A program made the position numbers and the translations under genes. Below are positions 29,066 to 36,743 of a DNA stretch of 64,000 bases, one piece after another. Source of the DNA: Bacteroidota bacterium (GTDB taxonomy: Bacteria > Bacteroidota > Bacteroidia > Chitinophagales > Chitinophagaceae); contig CANFOM010000014.1 in the NCBI GenBank assembly GCA_947448725.1, positions 1-64,000 of the forward strand, read 5' to 3'. The stretch's first letter is position 1. Each line of letters opens with the position of its first letter. Under the pieces are notes generated by a model. It was given only the letters and a program-made list of their open reading frames with translations. It was not told where the DNA came from and did not search any database.

Positions 29066-29557
29066 ATGATTAAAAGTTTAACACAATTCTTTGCTCAAAA
29101 TGGTCAATTAATTTTACCCAATATTGGTATAATTAAATTCCATAAAGAGGATGCAATGTGGGTAAACTCGATATTGATAGCCCCAAAAGAAACAATCATT
29201 TTTGAAGCTACCGACTCAAAACCAAGTAAATTATTCTATCATTTTTTAGCGAACAATCTTGATATTTCCTACGAACAAGCTATTGTTCAATATGAACAAT
29301 TCTTAGATACTGTATTTAAAAATGATTTACCACAATTTGTATTAGGCAATTTTGGAACACTCAACAAAACAGAAGGTTTATTTCATTGGACTTCTAATTT
29401 CCAATCTGCGGCTTACCTTAAAGACATAGAAATTTCACCCATACCTCATCAGGATGTTGTCGACTCCAATAAATCTGATCGAAAAGATAGATGGTATGTA
29501 TGGTCAATATTATTAGCTATAATTTCAATTCTATTAATCTTATTTAAATCTTTATAA
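29066..29557 (+). CDS. HU/CCDC81-like protein with a C-terminal membrane anchor
   Basis: A 163-residue protein. Residues 1-120 resemble the paired HU-like (CCDC81-like) domains found in Bacteroidota envelope proteins: a short helix, then LILPNIGIIKFHKED, and later VLGNFGTLNKTEG. A single C-terminal hydrophobic helix (WSILLAIISILLILF) would anchor it. A SPOR domain, common in relatives, is absent. The assignment rests on weak pattern resemblance. It lies 3 bp after the barrel-like protein and 1 bp before the methyltransferase. Confidence 0.5.
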   Translation: MIKSLTQFFAQNGQLILPNIGIIKFHKEDAMWVNSILIAPKETIIFEATDSKPSKLFYHFLANNLDISYEQAIVQYEQFLDTVFKNDLPQFVLGNFGTLNKTEGLFHWTSNFQSAAYLKDIEISPIPHQDVVDSNKSDRKDRWYVWSILLAIISILLILFKSL

Positions 29558-29558
29558 G

Positions 29559-30479
29559 ATGCAAAATCCAAATAAGCAATTTTCCCCATGCCCGATATGT
29601 AATAAAGAAGATATTGGATTTTTAATGCACAGTAAGGATTATTCATTGACACAAGATGATTTTCAAATAATTCAATGTACCCATTGTACTTTAAAATATA
29701 CCGATCCTGTTCCTAGTAAAGAAGAAATAGGCCCTTACTATGATTTTCCAGCCTATATTTCACATACCGATGACAATACAGGATTGATTAATAAATTGTA
29801 TCACAGCGTTAGAAATTACACATTAAGTCAGAAAACAAATTGGGTCCAATCTTTATTTACTGGCTACAAAGGTCAATTGTTGGAAGTAGGCGCTGGCACA
29901 GGTGCTTTTGCTCATGCCATGACTAAAAAAGGATGGACTGTAACTGCTTTAGAGCCAGATGCTGCTTCGAGAGAAAGGGCCTTAGCTACTTATCAAATAA
30001 ATATTGCCCCCATTGAAGAACTCTTCACATTAACTGAAAATAAATTTGATGTAATTACTTTATGGCATGTTTTAGAACACGTACATGATTTAAACGACTA
30101 TATACGTACTTTTTACAAAATACTTAAACCTAATGGAAGATTAATTATTGCAGTACCTAATTACACCAGTTACGATGCTCAATTTTATAAAAAATATTGG
30201 GCAGCTTATGATGTGCCAAGGCATTTATATCATTTTTCACCCACTGCCATGGAATATTTAGCGAAAAAATATACCATGCAAATACTAACCATGCACCCTA
30301 TGTGGTTTGATAGCTTCTATGTAAGTTTATTAAGTGAACGTTATAAAAAAACAGGCTTATTTGGAATGTTGCGTGCAGTGATCATTGGTTGCTTGTCCAA
30401 TATTGTTGCTGTAAAAAATAATCGTCGAGCTAGTTCTATTGTCTATGAAATTAAAAAAATAGCCAAGGACCAGTTCTAA
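29559..30479 (+). CDS. SAM-dependent methyltransferase with N-terminal zinc-ribbon-like Cys pairs
   Basis: A 306-residue protein. Two CxxC pairs (CPIC and CTHC, residues 11-38) suggest a small zinc-binding knob, and the class I methyltransferase motif LLEVGAGTGAFAHAM follows. ITLWHVLEHVHD and LKPNGRLIIAVPN match the Methyltransf_23 type found in sugar and envelope glycan loci. The substrate is unknown. It ends the four-gene run from the TPR gene. Confidence 0.85.
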   Translation: MQNPNKQFSPCPICNKEDIGFLMHSKDYSLTQDDFQIIQCTHCTLKYTDPVPSKEEIGPYYDFPAYISHTDDNTGLINKLYHSVRNYTLSQKTNWVQSLFTGYKGQLLEVGAGTGAFAHAMTKKGWTVTALEPDAASRERALATYQINIAPIEELFTLTENKFDVITLWHVLEHVHDLNDYIRTFYKILKPNGRLIIAVPNYTSYDAQFYKKYWAAYDVPRHLYHFSPTAMEYLAKKYTMQILTMHPMWFDSFYVSLLSERYKKTGLFGMLRAVIIGCLSNIVAVKNNRRASSIVYEIKKIAKDQF

Positions 30480-30494
30480 AGATTTAATGATGGG

Positions 30495-31310
30495 TTATTT
30501 GATTTTAATTTCCACCATTACCGGCCAACATTTACCCGTAATAAAAAAAGTATTGGTATTGGACATATAAGCAATCCCATTTAATACATAGCCCACATCT
30601 ACAGTTAATGGATCGTATTTAACACCTGCTTGAGCCAGCAAATTTCCAAAATCAATGGTATGGGTTACTAGACCTGTTTTTAAGTCAATAACCACAACGC
30701 TGTTTCTTCCATAAATATTGGCATATAGTTTCCCATTCACCAATTCTAACTCATTGATATTACTTAAATAGCCAAAGTTATTATAGACTCCAATTGTTTT
30801 TTGAATGGCAAAAGTAGTTGGATCTACTATATAGATATTGCTTTCCCCGGTGGATACAATTAAGGAGCTATCATTATGCGTTAAGCCCCAACCTTCATAA
30901 GGCCAGAACAATTCTTTTTCTTTGACCAATGTTTTAGCATTGTACACAAATACCTTATGGTTTTTCCAAGTGAGCTGATAAATTTTACCATTAAAAAGGG
31001 TAGTGCCTTCGCCAAAATCTTCCTTAGACAATTTTATTTTAGTACCTACCTGTTTTTGATTAGAATCCAAAATATGTAAAATACTTTTTCCTTCTAAACC
31101 AGTACTTTCAATTAATTGATGGCCAACCCATTCCAATCCTTGGGTATAAGCACTTGTATCGTGCGGGTAAACTTTTACGATCTCATACTGCAAAGAAGCA
31201 GGAGCAGCAATAGCTCCTTCATTATTACTTTCATTGTCATTACTGCCATTGCATGAAATGAATACAATAACGAAAGTGCAAAAAGTTAGATAACGAATAG
31301 CCTTATTCAT
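30495..31310 (-). CDS. Glutaminyl-peptide cyclotransferase, lipoprotein
   Basis: A 271-residue protein with a lipobox (FISC) placing the lipidated cysteine at residue 20. The body matches the plant/bacterial glutamine cyclotransferase propeller family: FPYTQGL-like HDTSAYTQGLEWVG, GEGTTLFNGKIYQLTWK and the WGLTHNDSSLIVS block. It converts N-terminal glutamine to pyroglutamate on exported proteins. It converges with the methyltransferase and lies 18 bp downstream of ychF. Confidence 0.87.
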   Translation of the reverse strand: MNKAIRYLTFCTFVIVFISCNGSNDNESNNEGAIAAPASLQYEIVKVYPHDTSAYTQGLEWVGHQLIESTGLEGKSILHILDSNQKQVGTKIKLSKEDFGEGTTLFNGKIYQLTWKNHKVFVYNAKTLVKEKELFWPYEGWGLTHNDSSLIVSTGESNIYIVDPTTFAIQKTIGVYNNFGYLSNINELELVNGKLYANIYGRNSVVVIDLKTGLVTHTIDFGNLLAQAGVKYDPLTVDVGYVLNGIAYMSNTNTFFITGKCWPVMVEIKIK

Positions 31311-31328
31311 AAATAGTATTATAACACA

Positions 31329-32426
31329 TTAAACATTAAATCTAAAATGCATCACATCCCCATCTTTCACTAAATATTCTTTTCCTTCAATTCTTAATTT
31401 TCCATTCTCTCTGCAAGCCGCTTCACTCTTATACTTGATAAAATCATCAAAAGCAATTACTTCCGCTTTAATAAAACCTTTTTCAAAGTCGGTATGAATA
31501 ACACTTGCTGCCTGCGGGGCTTTCCAGCCTTTCTGAATGGTCCAAGCACGTACTTCTTGTACTCCTGCAGTAAAATAGGTTTCTAAATTCAACAATTTAT
31601 AAGCCGATTGAATCAATCTATTTAAAGCAGGCTCCTTCATCTGATATTCTTCCATGAACAAAGCCTTGTCAGTTGGATCTTCTAATTCCGCAATTTCAGC
31701 TTCAATATTATTACACATAATAATTACTTCAGCACCTTCTGCTTTGGCCATAGCCAAAAGAATCTCTGAATATTTATTACCGGTATGCATCGATTTTTCA
31801 TCCACATTGGCCACATACATCACAGGTTTTTCTGTCAATAAAAAACTATCCGCAATGGCAACGCTGTCTTCTTTTGACAAGGCCAATGATCGAATACTTT
31901 TTCCTTGTTCTAAATGAGTTTTGCATTTTTGCAATACTTCCAACTCTACTTTAGCTTTGGGATCCGTCTTGGCCATTTTCTCGCAACGTTGGATTTTTTT
32001 ATCGACGCTGTCTAAGTCCTTTAATTGTAATTCTGTTTCAATAATTTCTTTGTCTGCAATAGGATTGATGACGCCTTCTTCTCTTAATACATTTTCATCT
32101 TCAAAACATCTAACTACATGTATAATGGCGCTCACTTCTCTTATATTGGCTAAAAATTTATTGCCCAGTCCTTCTCCTTTACTAGCTCCTTTGACCAATC
32201 CAGCAATGTCCACTATTTCCAATTGAGTAGGGACGATTCTATCTGGTATGATTAAATCGGCCAATTGTTGCATTCTATGATCGGGTACATCTACCAAACC
32301 AACATTAGGTTCGATGGTACAGAATCTATAATTACTTGCTTGTGCTTTTGCACTATTACTCACTGCATTAAATAAGGTCGATTTTCCTACATTGGGTAAT
32401 CCCACGATGCCTGCCTGTAAAGCCAT
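31329..32426 (-). CDS. ychF: Redox-regulated ribosome-associated GTPase-like ATPase YchF
   Basis: A 365-residue protein from the ATG at 32426 (MALQAGIVGLPNVGKST), the expected family length; a longer 380-residue start would lie upstream of the promoter box. The P-loop GLPNVGKST, DIAGLVKGASKGEGLGN and the TGS domain (FFTAGVQEVRAWTI-like, then a C-terminal DGDVMHFRFNV) are all present. YchF binds ATP rather than GTP and affects translation and oxidative-stress responses. Confidence 0.93.
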   Translation of the reverse strand: MALQAGIVGLPNVGKSTLFNAVSNSAKAQASNYRFCTIEPNVGLVDVPDHRMQQLADLIIPDRIVPTQLEIVDIAGLVKGASKGEGLGNKFLANIREVSAIIHVVRCFEDENVLREEGVINPIADKEIIETELQLKDLDSVDKKIQRCEKMAKTDPKAKVELEVLQKCKTHLEQGKSIRSLALSKEDSVAIADSFLLTEKPVMYVANVDEKSMHTGNKYSEILLAMAKAEGAEVIIMCNNIEAEIAELEDPTDKALFMEEYQMKEPALNRLIQSAYKLLNLETYFTAGVQEVRAWTIQKGWKAPQAASVIHTDFEKGFIKAEVIAFDDFIKYKSEAACRENGKLRIEGKEYLVKDGDVMHFRFNV

Positions 32427-32448
32427 AAGATGTGTTGTTTTAAGAGCG

Positions 32449-32456
32449 CAAAAATA
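32449..32456 (-). promoter_or_regulatory. -7 promoter box of ychF
   Basis: A perfect TATTTTTG on the minus strand predicts a start about 18 bases before the ATG at 32426. No TTTG stands at the ideal -33 distance. It supports the shorter ychF reading. Confidence 0.5.
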
Positions 32457-32504
32457 CAATTCTAATCCCAAAATGGGCTATATTAGTAGCATAAACAATA
32501 GAAT

Positions 32505-33737
32505 ATGGCATTGAATATTATTTGGATGGCTTTTTTTGTAATTGCGTTTATAATTGCCTTGTTTAAACTAGTCATTCTAGGAGATACCAGCATATTTAAG
32601 CTCTTGGCTGATGGTATTTTTGACTCGGCTAAATCTTCTGTATTGGATGTCGCCTTCCCCTTAGCAGGCACGATGGTGTTTTTTTTAGGCTTAATGAATA
32701 TAGCAGAAAAAGCAGGGGCCATTCAAAAGCTGGCCAAATGGATGAATCCATTCTTAAGCAGATTGTTTCCCGGGGTTCCAGCCAATCATCCCGCCATGGG
32801 ACACATGGTGATGAATTTTAGCGCCAATATGTTAGGATTAGACAATGCAGCCACTCCATTTGGATTGAAAGCCATGGAAAGCCTACAAACCCTTAATCCA
32901 GAAAAAGAAAAAGCTACCAATGCACAAATCATGTTCTTGGTTTTACATACCAGTGGGCTTACCATTATTCCATTAACTATTATTTCCTATCGATTGGCTG
33001 CTAATTCTCAAGATGCTGCCAGTATATTTATTCCATGCGTACTAGCCACGATTGGAACTACTTTGGCTTCCATCATTATGGTAGGTTGGTATCAAAAACT
33101 AAAATGGGATAAAGTACTAGTAGGTTGGTTGTTGGGACTGGTCATTTTATTAATAGGGGTAATGTTGGGCGTGAGTAATTTATCGACTGCACATAAAGAA
33201 GTGTTTTCAAAAGTAGTGGGCAATGGATTATTAATGGTCATCATTGTGGGTATTATAATAGGAGGTGCTTATAAAAAAGTTTCTGTATTTGACGCTTTTA
33301 TTGAAGGGGCTAAAAATGGATTTGATGTGATTGTAAAAATTATCCCTTATTTGGTTGCGATGTTGGTAGCCATTAGAGTTTTTAGAGACAGTGGTGCCAT
33401 GGGCTTTATCATTAATGGATTTACTTATTTAATTCAATTAACGGGCATCAATACAGAATTCATTGGCGCATTACCTGTAGCCATTATGAAACCATTAAGT
33501 GGGAGTGGAGCCAGAGGAATGATGTTAGATATTTTTCAAAACCAAGGTCCCGATTCATTTGTAGGAAAATTAGCTTCTATATTTCAGGGATCTGCAGATA
33601 CTACTTTTTATATAATCGCATTGTACTTTGGAAGTGTGGGCATTAAAAAAATACGTTATGCTTTATGGGCCGGTATATTTGCCGACATCATAGGTGTGGT
33701 GATTGCTATTTTAATTGGCTATACCTTTTTTAAATAA
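32505..33737 (+). CDS. Fused SpmA/SpmB nucleoside-recognition (Gate-domain) membrane protein
   Basis: A 410-residue membrane protein with about ten helices in two Gate-type halves. The N-terminal half has NHPAMGHMVMNFSANMLGLDNAATPFG (spore maturation protein A type); the C-terminal half has PLSGSGARGMMLDIF (SpmB type). In spore formers these are two genes, but the fusion is common in non-sporulating Bacteroidota. The transported or sensed compound is unknown. Confidence 0.87.
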   Translation: MALNIIWMAFFVIAFIIALFKLVILGDTSIFKLLADGIFDSAKSSVLDVAFPLAGTMVFFLGLMNIAEKAGAIQKLAKWMNPFLSRLFPGVPANHPAMGHMVMNFSANMLGLDNAATPFGLKAMESLQTLNPEKEKATNAQIMFLVLHTSGLTIIPLTIISYRLAANSQDAASIFIPCVLATIGTTLASIIMVGWYQKLKWDKVLVGWLLGLVILLIGVMLGVSNLSTAHKEVFSKVVGNGLLMVIIVGIIIGGAYKKVSVFDAFIEGAKNGFDVIVKIIPYLVAMLVAIRVFRDSGAMGFIINGFTYLIQLTGINTEFIGALPVAIMKPLSGSGARGMMLDIFQNQGPDSFVGKLASIFQGSADTTFYIIALYFGSVGIKKIRYALWAGIFADIIGVVIAILIGYTFFK

Positions 33738-33743
33738 GTGAAT

Positions 33744-34154
33744 TTATTTTCCTTCACTCATTTTCATTACTTCCTTCCATTCCTTATCGGTAACAGGCTG
33801 TACCGATAATCGACCTAATTTTACCAAAGCCATATTGGCCAAATTGGTATTGGCTTTAACGTCCGATAATTTAACGGGATGCTTTAATTTTTGATGCGGC
33901 GCAAAATCAACTGCCAACCAAGCGGTTTCTTCGGTAGTAGGATCCTGATAAGCTTCTTTCACCACTTTGGCAATTCCTACAATCTCCATGCCCTCATTGC
34001 TATGGTACCAAAAAGCGAGGTCTCCTTTTTTCATGGATCTTAAATTATTTCTAGCTTGATAGTTTCTTACACCATCCCAAAAAGTTTTCTTGTCTTTATT
34101 GAATTGTTCCCAAGAGTATTTGAAAGGTTCTGATTTGATTAACCAATAAGCCAT
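33744..34154 (-). CDS. EVE-domain protein
   Basis: A 136-residue protein that is a complete EVE domain (MAYWLIKSEP, TFWDGVRNYQARNNLRSM, GDLAFWYHSN). EVE is a PUA-like fold that recognises modified bases in DNA or RNA. As a stand-alone housekeeping gene it is usually not part of a restriction system. It follows the LutA-like gene by 35 bp on the same strand. Confidence 0.9.
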   Translation of the reverse strand: MAYWLIKSEPFKYSWEQFNKDKKTFWDGVRNYQARNNLRSMKKGDLAFWYHSNEGMEIVGIAKVVKEAYQDPTTEETAWLAVDFAPHQKLKHPVKLSDVKANTNLANMALVKLGRLSVQPVTDKEWKEVMKMSEGK

Positions 34155-34189
34155 AAAAGAGTATGAATAAATTATTTATTAAAAGCGAC

Positions 34190-34909
34190 TTAATAACCGC
34201 TCGCCAATACATCCGCCAAGTGCATGACCTTTAAATTTTGACCATTGAATTTTAAGCGTCCTTCGATATGCATCAAACAACTTAAATCGGTACTAATTAA
34301 ATATTCGGCTTCTGTTTTAATGGCATTGTCAATTTTTTGATCGGCCATGGAAACACTAATGGTATCATATTTTACAGCAAAGCTTCCACCAAAGCCACAG
34401 CAAGATTCTGTTTCGTTCATTTCAATTAATTCCAATCCTTTTACAGCAGCTAGTAACTCACGCGGTTCTTGTTTAATATTACATTCTCTTAAACCAGAAC
34501 AACTATCATGATAAGTGGCTTTTCCTTCCAAGCTTGCTCCTACATCTGTTACTTTTAATACTTTCACTAAAAATTCAGATAACTCATACATTCGATTGGC
34601 TACTTTTTTAGCAGGACTTTGAAAAGCATTGTTTTCAAATATTTTTCCATAGTTGTTTCTCACAAATCCGGTACAACTAGCACTAGGGCTTACTATATAA
34701 TCAGTGCCATAAAAATCTTGAACAAATTTGGTACAAACATCTTTTGATTCCCCCCAAAATCCAGCATTGAATGCAGGTTGACCACAACAGGTTTGCTTTT
34801 CGTTGTATTTAACAGTACAGCCTGCTTTTTCTAATACTTTGATTGTATTAAAAGCAGCATTGGGATACAATTGATCCATAAAACAAGGAATAAATAGCTG
34901 TACAGTCAT
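34190..34909 (-). CDS. CCG-domain (Fe-S) oxidoreductase, LutA/YkgE-like
   Basis: A 239-residue protein with two CCG cysteine-rich domains (TCCGQPAFNAGFWGE and ESCCGFGGSF), as in the lactate-oxidation subunit LutA/YkgE and heterodisulfide-reductase-type proteins. The ATG at 34909 (MTVQLFIPCF) is the family start; an in-frame ATG 15 bp upstream is incompatible with the promoter box. LutB and LutC are not adjacent, so lactate use is inferred from family only. Confidence 0.83.
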   Translation of the reverse strand: MTVQLFIPCFMDQLYPNAAFNTIKVLEKAGCTVKYNEKQTCCGQPAFNAGFWGESKDVCTKFVQDFYGTDYIVSPSASCTGFVRNNYGKIFENNAFQSPAKKVANRMYELSEFLVKVLKVTDVGASLEGKATYHDSCSGLRECNIKQEPRELLAAVKGLELIEMNETESCCGFGGSFAVKYDTISVSMADQKIDNAIKTEAEYLISTDLSCLMHIEGRLKFNGQNLKVMHLADVLASGY

Positions 34910-34912
34910 ACT

Positions 34913-34920
34913 CAAAAATA
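34913..34920 (-). promoter_or_regulatory. -7 promoter box ending just before the LutA-like ATG
   Basis: A perfect TATTTTTG lies three bases before the start codon on the minus strand. Normal spacing puts transcription at or within one base of the ATG, so a leaderless mRNA is predicted. No matching -33 TTTG is seen. Confidence 0.5.
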
Positions 34921-34950
34921 ACAATTGTAGCTTAAATAATGGTTTAATTT

Positions 34951-34990
34951 AAAAAGGCATTCTCCACATTTGGTGGAGAATGCCTTTTTT
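34951..34990 (-). terminator. Strong terminator hairpin after the TPR membrane-protein gene
   Basis: GGCATTCTCCAC (34956-34967) pairs perfectly with GTGGAGAATGCC (34973-34984) around a 5-base loop. Flanking A5/T5 runs extend the stem to 17 bp and supply T tracts on both strands. It ends the 35011-35664 transcript and insulates the promoter at 34913. Confidence 0.9.
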
Positions 34991-35010
34991 CAAGTGCTTA
35001 AAACAGCTGA

Positions 35011-35664
35011 TTAAGGTTGAACCTTCAATCTGTTAATATATTTATCTGCGCTAAATCCTTTTTCAGATTTAGGGTATTTAGATTTAATGTCTTTGAAAAT
35101 TGTAACGGCTTCGTCGGCCTTACCGTTTAATTCTAATAAAGATGCTGCACGAAACAAATACTCAGAAGAAATAGCTTCGTCTTCGGGAAAATGACCGCCC
35201 GCTTTTTTATAATAGCTAATCGCATCATCATTCTTTTTCAATTCAGAATAAGCATCCCCAATGGTACCATAGGCAATGGCTTGAACTTGCTTAGAAGAGG
35301 TTGAAAAATCTTTTAAATATTCAATAGATTTATTAAAATCATTCAATCTGTAATAACTGATACCTGCGTAATATTTTGCCAAATTAGCAGAAGGGGTTCC
35401 ACTGTATTGTTTAATCACATACAATACTCCTTTACTGGCACCATCTCCATTTAAAACTAAATTAGAAGAATCTATTGCAAAATATTTCTCAGCAGTATAC
35501 ATCGCATCCGCCGCTTTGGCTTCTCTAGGATTTTGGTATAACTCCGTGTAACCAAAGTAACCAGCAATCACCAGCACTACTATGGTTAACGCATAAGTAA
35601 GTGTTTTTTGATTGTTTTTTACAAAATCTAAAAATGGATGTTTCTCTTGGTGTAATTCGCTCAT
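35011..35664 (-). CDS. Membrane-anchored TPR protein (YfgM-like)
   Basis: A 217-residue protein. One membrane helix lies near residues 20-42 (TYALTIVVLVIAGYFGY), followed by three or four TPR-like units (GISYYRLNDFNKSIEYL, IGDAYSELKKNDDAISYYKK). The topology, cytoplasmic N terminus and periplasmic TPRs, is that of YfgM, a partner of the Sec translocon and periplasmic chaperones. The link to Sec is family-based. The stop is followed by a very strong terminator. Confidence 0.75.
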   Translation of the reverse strand: MSELHQEKHPFLDFVKNNQKTLTYALTIVVLVIAGYFGYTELYQNPREAKAADAMYTAEKYFAIDSSNLVLNGDGASKGVLYVIKQYSGTPSANLAKYYAGISYYRLNDFNKSIEYLKDFSTSSKQVQAIAYGTIGDAYSELKKNDDAISYYKKAGGHFPEDEAISSEYLFRAASLLELNGKADEAVTIFKDIKSKYPKSEKGFSADKYINRLKVQP

Positions 35665-35680
35665 GTTTTTTTATTAAAAA

Positions 35681-36676
35681 TTAATCAACAATAAATGGAT
35701 AAGATGAATCAATATATACATCTTTTAATAACTCGTTATCATCTGGCCAAGGACTTTCCTCTGCAAATTTTACAGAGGCTTCAACAATAGCAGCTATCTT
35801 ATCATCAATGGCTTTTAACTCAGTAACAGATGCATAATTATTTTCTAAAATGGTCTTGGATACTTTTGTAATAGGGTCTTGATCCTTGTATTCTTCTACT
35901 TCATCTTTAGAACGATACTTTTGTGGATCAGATACCGAATGCCCTTTGTAGCGATATGTTTTCATTTCCAAAAGGGTAGGTCCATCTCCTTCACGCGCTC
36001 TTTTAGCAGCTCTAGCAATTCCTTCATGCACTGCTTCGGGCGACATTCCGTCTAATTTATCAGCAGGCATTTCATAGGCATCTGCTAATTTATAAATATC
36101 AATAACATTACTGGTTCTTTCTATCGAAGTACCCATGGCATAATTGTTATTTTCACAAACAAATATGACAGGTAATTTCCAAAGCATGGCCAAATTAAAT
36201 ACTTCATGCAGCATCCCTTGTCTTGCAGCACCGTCTCCAAAAAAACAAACCACTATATTTTTAGACCCACGATATTGTTCTGCAAAAGCTAATCCTGCGC
36301 CTGTACCTATTTGAGCTCCAACGATACCATGACCTCCATAAAAATAATGCTCCTTACTAAAAAAGTGCATACTGCCTCCTTTACCTTTTGAAATACCCGT
36401 AGCCTTACCATATAATTCTGCCATACCAGCATTAGGACTAACGCCTTTTGCCAAAGCCAAACCATGGTCACGGTATCCGGTAATAAAAGGATCTTCTTGA
36501 TTAGTAGCCGTCATACAGCCAGCAGCTATAGCTTCTTGTCCAACATAAGCATGATAAAATCCACGGATTTTACCCGCCATTTTATACATCTCCTCCGATT
36601 TTAATTCAAATTGGCGGATTAACTGCATTAGCTCGTACCAATAGAGATAGGTTTCTTTAGAAAATTTTTGGGCCAC
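35681..36676 (-). CDS. pdhA: Pyruvate dehydrogenase E1 alpha subunit
   Basis: A 331-residue thiamine-pyrophosphate enzyme subunit. The start is taken as GTG at 36676 (VAQKFSKETYLYWYE): an in-frame TTG at 36700 falls inside the promoter box. An AAAGGA stretch upstream of the GTG could be a ribosome-binding site. It has GFYHAYVGQEAIAAG, the TPP-binding CFFGDGAARQGMLHE and NNYAMGTS. It decarboxylates pyruvate together with E1 beta, which is not in this window. It is oriented with the TPR gene 16 bp downstream. Confidence 0.9.
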   Translation of the reverse strand: MAQKFSKETYLYWYELMQLIRQFELKSEEMYKMAGKIRGFYHAYVGQEAIAAGCMTATNQEDPFITGYRDHGLALAKGVSPNAGMAELYGKATGISKGKGGSMHFFSKEHYFYGGHGIVGAQIGTGAGLAFAEQYRGSKNIVVCFFGDGAARQGMLHEVFNLAMLWKLPVIFVCENNNYAMGTSIERTSNVIDIYKLADAYEMPADKLDGMSPEAVHEGIARAAKRAREGDGPTLLEMKTYRYKGHSVSDPQKYRSKDEVEEYKDQDPITKVSKTILENNYASVTELKAIDDKIAAIVEASVKFAEESPWPDDNELLKDVYIDSSYPFIVD

Positions 36677-36697
36677 AGTCCTTTTAATTTTGAGCAG

Positions 36698-36705
36698 CAA
36701 ATATA
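36698..36705 (-). promoter_or_regulatory. -7 promoter box of pdhA
   Basis: A perfect TATATTTG on the minus strand predicts transcription from about 36694. This leaves an 18-base leader before the GTG at 36676 and excludes the TTG at 36700 as start codon. Confidence 0.55.
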
Positions 36706-36743
36706 CTGATTTCTATATTAAAATAAGCCTAAAAAACAGGGTC

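Noticed and set aside
36677-36700. TTG start for pdhA at 36700
   Set aside because: It lies within the -7 box, and the added residues are unlike the family.
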